Source of the DNA: Calditrichales bacterium
GTDB lineage: Bacteria > Calditrichota > Calditrichia > Calditrichales > J004
DNA: 37,247 nt
Reading direction: 5' to 3'
NCBI GenBank assembly: GCA_015493745.1
Contig: WGCN01000083.1
Location: forward strand, 1 to 37,247
Shown: positions 34,757 through 37,247 of the stretch, one piece after another
How positions within the stretch are numbered: position 1 is the first letter of the stretch
How the letters are laid out: every line of letters begins with the position of its first letter
Position numbers and translations under genes: made by a program
The notes under the pieces: generated by a model
The model's database searches: none
Seen by the model: the letters and a program-made list of their open reading frames with translations, nothing else
Told to the model about the DNA's origin: nothing

Positions 34757-35130
34757 TTTTTGGAATCCGGTTTTCGTTTTTCAACCGCCGGGCGGGCCTC
34801 TTTCCACTCTTCCTGAAGACGGGTCAGATCGCTGCTGCCGTTAAGTCGCACCCGGGGACGGGCGCCATCATCAAAAACAAGACCGAACTCCCTGGCGGCT
34901 ATGGAGCTGATGCGATCCACGTTGGAAAGACGGCTGACCTCGGCCTGCAAAGTTTCCGTTTCACTGATCAGTACCCGGCGCTGTTCGTATAACATATGTG
35001 TTTCCTGCATCATCACTTCAATGCGGGTAGACTGATGCACATACAGGGCAAAGGCCGTTATAAGCAAAGCAAAAAATCCCGTTCCCACTAATAAGCGTGT
35101 GATTTTGTTTTCCTGGGCAAGAGCCGGCAT
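34753..35130 (-). CDS. ftsL: Cell division protein FtsL
   Basis: A 125-residue bitopic protein: short cytoplasmic N-terminus, one transmembrane helix (about 12-31, LLVGTGFFALLITAFALYVH), then a heptad-rich periplasmic coiled coil (about 36-75) and a segment VDRISSIAAREFGLVF resembling the FtsL/DivIC motif after the coiled coil. FtsL sequence is poorly conserved, so much of the call rests on size, topology and position between rsmH and ftsI. It partners FtsQ and FtsB and activates FtsW-FtsI. Confidence 0.88.
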   Translation of the reverse strand: MPALAQENKITRLLVGTGFFALLITAFALYVHQSTRIEVMMQETHMLYEQRRVLISETETLQAEVSRLSNVDRISSIAAREFGLVFDDGARPRVRLNGSSDLTRLQEEWKEARPAVEKRKPDSKK

Positions 35131-35145
35131 GGGGCATCTCCTTAT

Positions 35146-36084
35146 TTAAAGTTTTTCCGCAAGGCGCAACTTGGCGCTGCGGGCACGGACGTTGGCTTCA
35201 ATTTCCGGCGAAGCGGGCTGGCGAAAATAGGGACGCATACGTTTAAGAACAGGCTGTTTGCCGCACATACATACCGGGAATTCGGGGGGACAGGTGCAAG
35301 GGTTTTCCATGGTCTGGAAAAAGTGCTTGACTATTCGATCTTCCAGTGAGTGGTATGTGATGACCGCCATCCGGGCGCCGGGCCTTAAAACCTCCGTTAA
35401 ACTATTCAGTGCTTGTTCCAATATATTCAGTTCGTCATTGACTGCTATTCTCAGGGCCTGAAATATGCGCGCGTAACTCTTGGTGCGGAAACGGGCATTA
35501 ACACAGCGATCGATGATGGGCAACAGATCGGAACTGTTACGCAGGGGCTGTACCGCCCGGAAGGCCACCACACCACGGGCGATGCAACGGGAACGGCGCT
35601 CTTCCCCGTACCGGTAAAAGATGTCGGCCAGTTCCTTTTCCGTTAAGGTGTTCAGCAATTCGGCGGCGGTTATGCCGCTGTGCTGATCCATGCGCATATC
35701 CAAAGGCGCGTTTTCCCTGAAGGTAAAGCCGCGGGCATCCACATCGATTTGATGGGAGGAAACCCCCAGATCCAACAGGACGCCATCGAGATGATCCACG
35801 CCGGCACGGCCCAGCACATCGCGCACCTGTTCAAAGGTGGCTTTATGGGCCTCAAAATTGGCATAAGCGGCCAGGCGTTCACGCGCGGCCGTCAAAGCCT
35901 CTTCATCCCGGTCTACCCCGATGTAGCGCGCCCGGGGCGACAATCTCTTCAGTAAGGCCTCGGCGTGTCCGCCGCCCCCCAGGGTACCATCGTAATAAAC
36001 CCCATCGGGACGGGTGATCAGCGTTTCGCATATTTCCTGCCAAAGAACAGGGAGATGGTAGGTCTCTTCTTTAGATCGATGCAT
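35146..36084 (-). CDS. rsmH: 16S rRNA (cytosine1402-N4)-methyltransferase RsmH
   Basis: A 312-residue SAM-dependent methyltransferase (MraW) modifying C1402 in the ribosomal P site. It begins MHRSKEETYHLPVLWQEI; the YHLPVL block is the family N-terminus, so the ATG at 36084, overlapping the mraZ end by 14 bp, is chosen over one at 36141 that adds 19 residues read from inside mraZ. The SAM motif is DGTLGGGGHAEALL, followed by GVDRDEEAL; DGVLLDLGVSSHQID and RGFTFRENAPLDMRMD are also family hallmarks. The C-terminus has VITYHSLEDRIVKHFF. Full length. Confidence 0.96.
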   Translation of the reverse strand: MHRSKEETYHLPVLWQEICETLITRPDGVYYDGTLGGGGHAEALLKRLSPRARYIGVDRDEEALTAARERLAAYANFEAHKATFEQVRDVLGRAGVDHLDGVLLDLGVSSHQIDVDARGFTFRENAPLDMRMDQHSGITAAELLNTLTEKELADIFYRYGEERRSRCIARGVVAFRAVQPLRNSSDLLPIIDRCVNARFRTKSYARIFQALRIAVNDELNILEQALNSLTEVLRPGARMAVITYHSLEDRIVKHFFQTMENPCTCPPEFPVCMCGKQPVLKRMRPYFRQPASPEIEANVRARSAKLRLAEKL

Positions 36085-36547
36085 CCGTGTTCGGATCAGT
36101 AAAGTTGATCTCTTCCACCAGTTCGGCCAAACTTTGGGCATCTTCGTCCAAATAGGCCTGATACGTTTCCGGGTTCCATACTTCCAGCTTGTTGATGGTT
36201 CCCAGAATCAGCATTTCGGTATCGATACCGACTTTTTCATATAAACGCCGGGGCGGCATCAAACGACCCTGGCCATCCATGGCCACCTGGTATGCGCCAC
36301 CCACAAAACGGCGAATAAACTTTTGGGCTTTTCGGTTATTCATCGGTATTCTGGCCAGACGCGCCACCAGCTTGTTCCACTCATCCAGCGGATAGACGTA
36401 GACATTGGTTTCCTCAATACCGGGAGCAAACACCAAAGTGCTCTCCGCCTCGGGTCCGATCAGCTTGCGGATAGCCGAGGGCAGGTTGAAACGCCGCTTG
36501 CTGTCCAGCGAGCAGCTATATTCTCCGGTAAAGTTGTAACGCGCCAT
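36071..36547 (-). CDS. mraZ: Transcriptional regulator MraZ
   Basis: A 158-residue protein made of two AbrB-like (SpoVT-fold) halves, each with a DxxxR motif: SLDSKRRFNLPSAIR (about 13-27) and AMDGQGRLMPPRRLYE (about 89-104). MraZ forms ring-shaped oligomers that bind short direct repeats upstream of its own gene and repress the dcw cluster in several bacteria. It is the first gene of the cluster. There is no convincing Shine-Dalgarno sequence before the ATG; the upstream bases are AT-rich and carry phased repeats (36551-36590). Confidence 0.95.
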   Translation of the reverse strand: MARYNFTGEYSCSLDSKRRFNLPSAIRKLIGPEAESTLVFAPGIEETNVYVYPLDEWNKLVARLARIPMNNRKAQKFIRRFVGGAYQVAMDGQGRLMPPRRLYEKVGIDTEMLILGTINKLEVWNPETYQAYLDEDAQSLAELVEEINFTDPNTDASI

Positions 36548-36550
36548 AAG

Positions 36551-36590
36551 TAAATTTAATGAATTTTAAACCATTTTACACATTTTTAAG
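36551..36590 (-). promoter_or_regulatory. 10-bp-phased tandem repeats ahead of mraZ, candidate MraZ operator
   Basis: Read on the minus strand these 40 bp divide into four units of exactly 10 bp: CTTAAAAATG, TGTAAAATGG, TTTAAAATTC, ATTAAATTTA. Each has TAAA at unit positions 3-6. They lie between the predicted transcription start and the mraZ ATG. MraZ operators in other bacteria are short direct repeats at 10-bp period (TGGGN boxes in E. coli). That these serve as the operator here is inference; the AT-richness of the region is an alternative cause. Confidence 0.5.
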
Positions 36591-36606
36591 GGATTTTGCT
36601 CCACCA

Positions 36607-36635
36607 ATCATAACAGTTTTTCGGCCGGAAAGCAA
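36607..36635 (-). promoter_or_regulatory. Predicted sigma-70 promoter of the dcw cluster
   Basis: On the minus strand: TTGCTT (-35), 17-bp spacer, TATGAT (-10), with TG one base before the -10 (extended -10). Transcription would begin near 36600, giving an mraZ leader of about 53 nt. It is the best promoter-like match in the window. Confidence 0.62.
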
Positions 36636-36812
36636 GCATATTTAGTGTTTTTGACAATAAATAAGGAATTGGCCCGAACGAGCGCCGCTAAAGGGTGTAC
36701 GGACGGACAAGTTAAATTTTATAAACAGGTATTTAATACGTTTGGATGGTAAAATTCGGGAGAGGTCGGCAAGCAATGGAATAAGGATGGGGCCTTTCAT
36801 CTCTCTTCCACA

Positions 36813-36856
36813 TCCCTCCCCTCCCCTAGCTCCGGGGAAGGGCCGGGGGTGGGGCT
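36813..36856. repeat. Repeat module A, right copy 1
   Basis: CCCTCCCCTCCCC..CCGGGGAAGGG followed by CCGGGGGTGGGG: C-rich arm, short loop, G-rich arm and the GGGGGTGGGG tail. It is an imperfect stem with the same layout as modules at 51-75, 250-288 and 37057-37096. It is followed by a small dyad CCCCGAGCCTGTCAAGGGG (36903-36921), another dispersed-type element. Confidence 0.65.
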
Positions 36857-36965
36857 CGAGAACTCGCGCTGAAGTCTCAGGGCGCAGCCTGCAGAAGTTA
36901 CACCCCGAGCCTGTCAAGGGGATAAGCGTGGCGCCCGGAAATCTTCCGTTCCCGCGCCGTATAGG

Positions 36966-37096
36966 CCAATCCGTTGAAACGGATTGGGGGACTTTCACGT
37001 CCCTTCTAACCACCCGGATGAATCCGGGGGTTAGCGCGATTTGCCCGTACACTCCTCCCCTCCCCGAGGGTCGGGGAGGGGCCGGGGGTGGGGTTT
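36966..37096. repeat. Composite repeat B-C-A, right copy
   Basis: Module B (36966-36987): CCAATCCGTT-GA-AACGGATTGG. Module C (37013-37028): CCCGGAT-GA-ATCCGGG followed by GGTTA. Module A (37057-37081 plus tail to 37096): a perfect 11-bp stem CCCCTCCCCGA / TCGGGGAGGGG with GGG loop, then CCGGGGGTGGGG. The B-to-C gap is 25 bp, against 26 bp on the left, with TTTCAC and TCCCTTC conserved. Order and orientation equal those of 158-288. Confidence 0.78.
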
Positions 37097-37145
37097 GAGG
37101 CGGTCCAGGCCGGATTTCTCACTCCGTTCGGGATGCCAAAACTTC

Positions 37146-37247
37146 TTATAAAAAGTCGGCCCGGGCGGTATTGATAATTCCCTGCCGCGGAGAGACCGGC
37201 GTATATCCATAGCGCTTTTCAAAGGCGGAGCTGTCGAAAACATAATC
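37146..37247 (-). CDS. 3' end of a gene, probably an NAD-dependent epimerase/dehydratase family protein (partial)
   Basis: An open frame enters from beyond the window edge and stops at 37146-37148 (TAA). The 33 visible residues include FDSSAFEKRYGYTPVSPRQG and then IINTARADFL. Sequences of the form (D/V)xSxFExxFGxxPxxxxxGI are found at the C-terminus of extended short-chain dehydrogenases such as sugar-nucleotide epimerases. Codon use and the abrupt change from repeat-rich sequence at the stop support a real gene. With 33 residues the family call is tentative. The gene is upstream of, and in the same direction as, the dcw cluster. Confidence 0.6.
   Translation of the reverse strand, partial: DYVFDSSAFEKRYGYTPVSPRQGIINTARADFL

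Larger units (their letters stand above)
36660..37145. other. Non-coding intergenic stretch with dispersed repeats
   Basis: No credible gene is seen here. From about 36813 on it is filled with palindromic modules that repeat those at 51-288. 36660-36812 shows nothing recognisable. A further motif at about 37115-37137 (TTCTCACTCCGTTCGGGATG) is of a dispersed type seen in many genomes, whose spurious translation contains HPERSEK. Confidence 0.75.

Noticed and set aside
36651..36656. Perfect TTGACA on the plus strand
   Set aside because: No matching -10 is found 16-18 bp downstream and no plus-strand gene follows.
37031..37243. Minus-strand open frame of 70 codons containing HPERSEKSG
   Set aside because: It runs through repeat modules C and A and a dispersed motif whose chance translation (HPERSEK) is common in many genomes; a different frame holds the end of a real gene here.

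Overview
The window is a dense bacterial chromosome segment with 30 complete protein genes and one partial gene. No tRNA, rRNA, CRISPR array, IS element or phage gene was seen. The organism is diderm: there are three lipoprotein signal peptides, a secreted protease, and a MurE carrying the DNPR motif that goes with meso-diaminopimelate. The division and cell-wall (dcw) cluster lacks murB and ddl, its FtsI ends in PASTA sequence, and there are S9 and S8 exported peptidases. Together these fit a free-living member of the FCB-side phyla (Calditrichota, Ignavibacteria or KSB1-like). This placement is inference from gene content and repeat style, not from a marker-gene tree.

Left part, minus strand (383-5245): a Bax-inhibitor-1/YccA membrane protein with its own terminator, a Ktr/Trk potassium uptake pair (trkH-trkA), a SlyD-type FKBP prolyl isomerase with a His-rich tail, and a 4-hydroxybutyrate/acetate CoA-transferase family enzyme. 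A 203-bp divergent intergenic region separates these from the next block.

Central part, plus strand (5449-20196): a PTS EIIA of the fructose/nitrogen type, a membrane Ser/Thr kinase with an extracytoplasmic PEGA-like region, an FGE-fold lipoprotein without the catalytic cysteines, a secreted tripeptidyl-peptidase-II-like subtilase, mannose-family PTS EIIC and EIID, HPr, enzyme I, a phosphoglucose/phosphomannose isomerase and metK, ending in a strong terminator. Two lipoprotein serine hydrolases follow (an ABHD13/Bem46-like hydrolase and an S9A prolyl oligopeptidase). Sugar entering through EIIC/EIID would appear as a hexose 6-phosphate that the SIS isomerase can convert to fructose 6-phosphate. 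The EIIA and EIIB of the mannose family are not in the window.

Right part, minus strand (20290-36547): a tightly packed dcw cluster in the order mraZ-rsmH-ftsL-ftsI-murE-murF-mraY-murD-ftsW-murG-murC-ftsQ-ftsA-ftsZ. It is headed by an extended -10 promoter and a set of 10-bp-phased repeats, and closed by a hairpin between ftsZ and the convergent peptidase gene. It makes the UDP-MurNAc-pentapeptide and lipid I/II precursors and the septal machinery.

Both ends of the window carry the same ordered set of palindromic repeat modules in the same orientation (51-288 and 36813-37096). Beyond the right-hand set lies the 3' end of a minus-strand gene that looks like a nucleoside-diphosphate-sugar epimerase/dehydrogenase.
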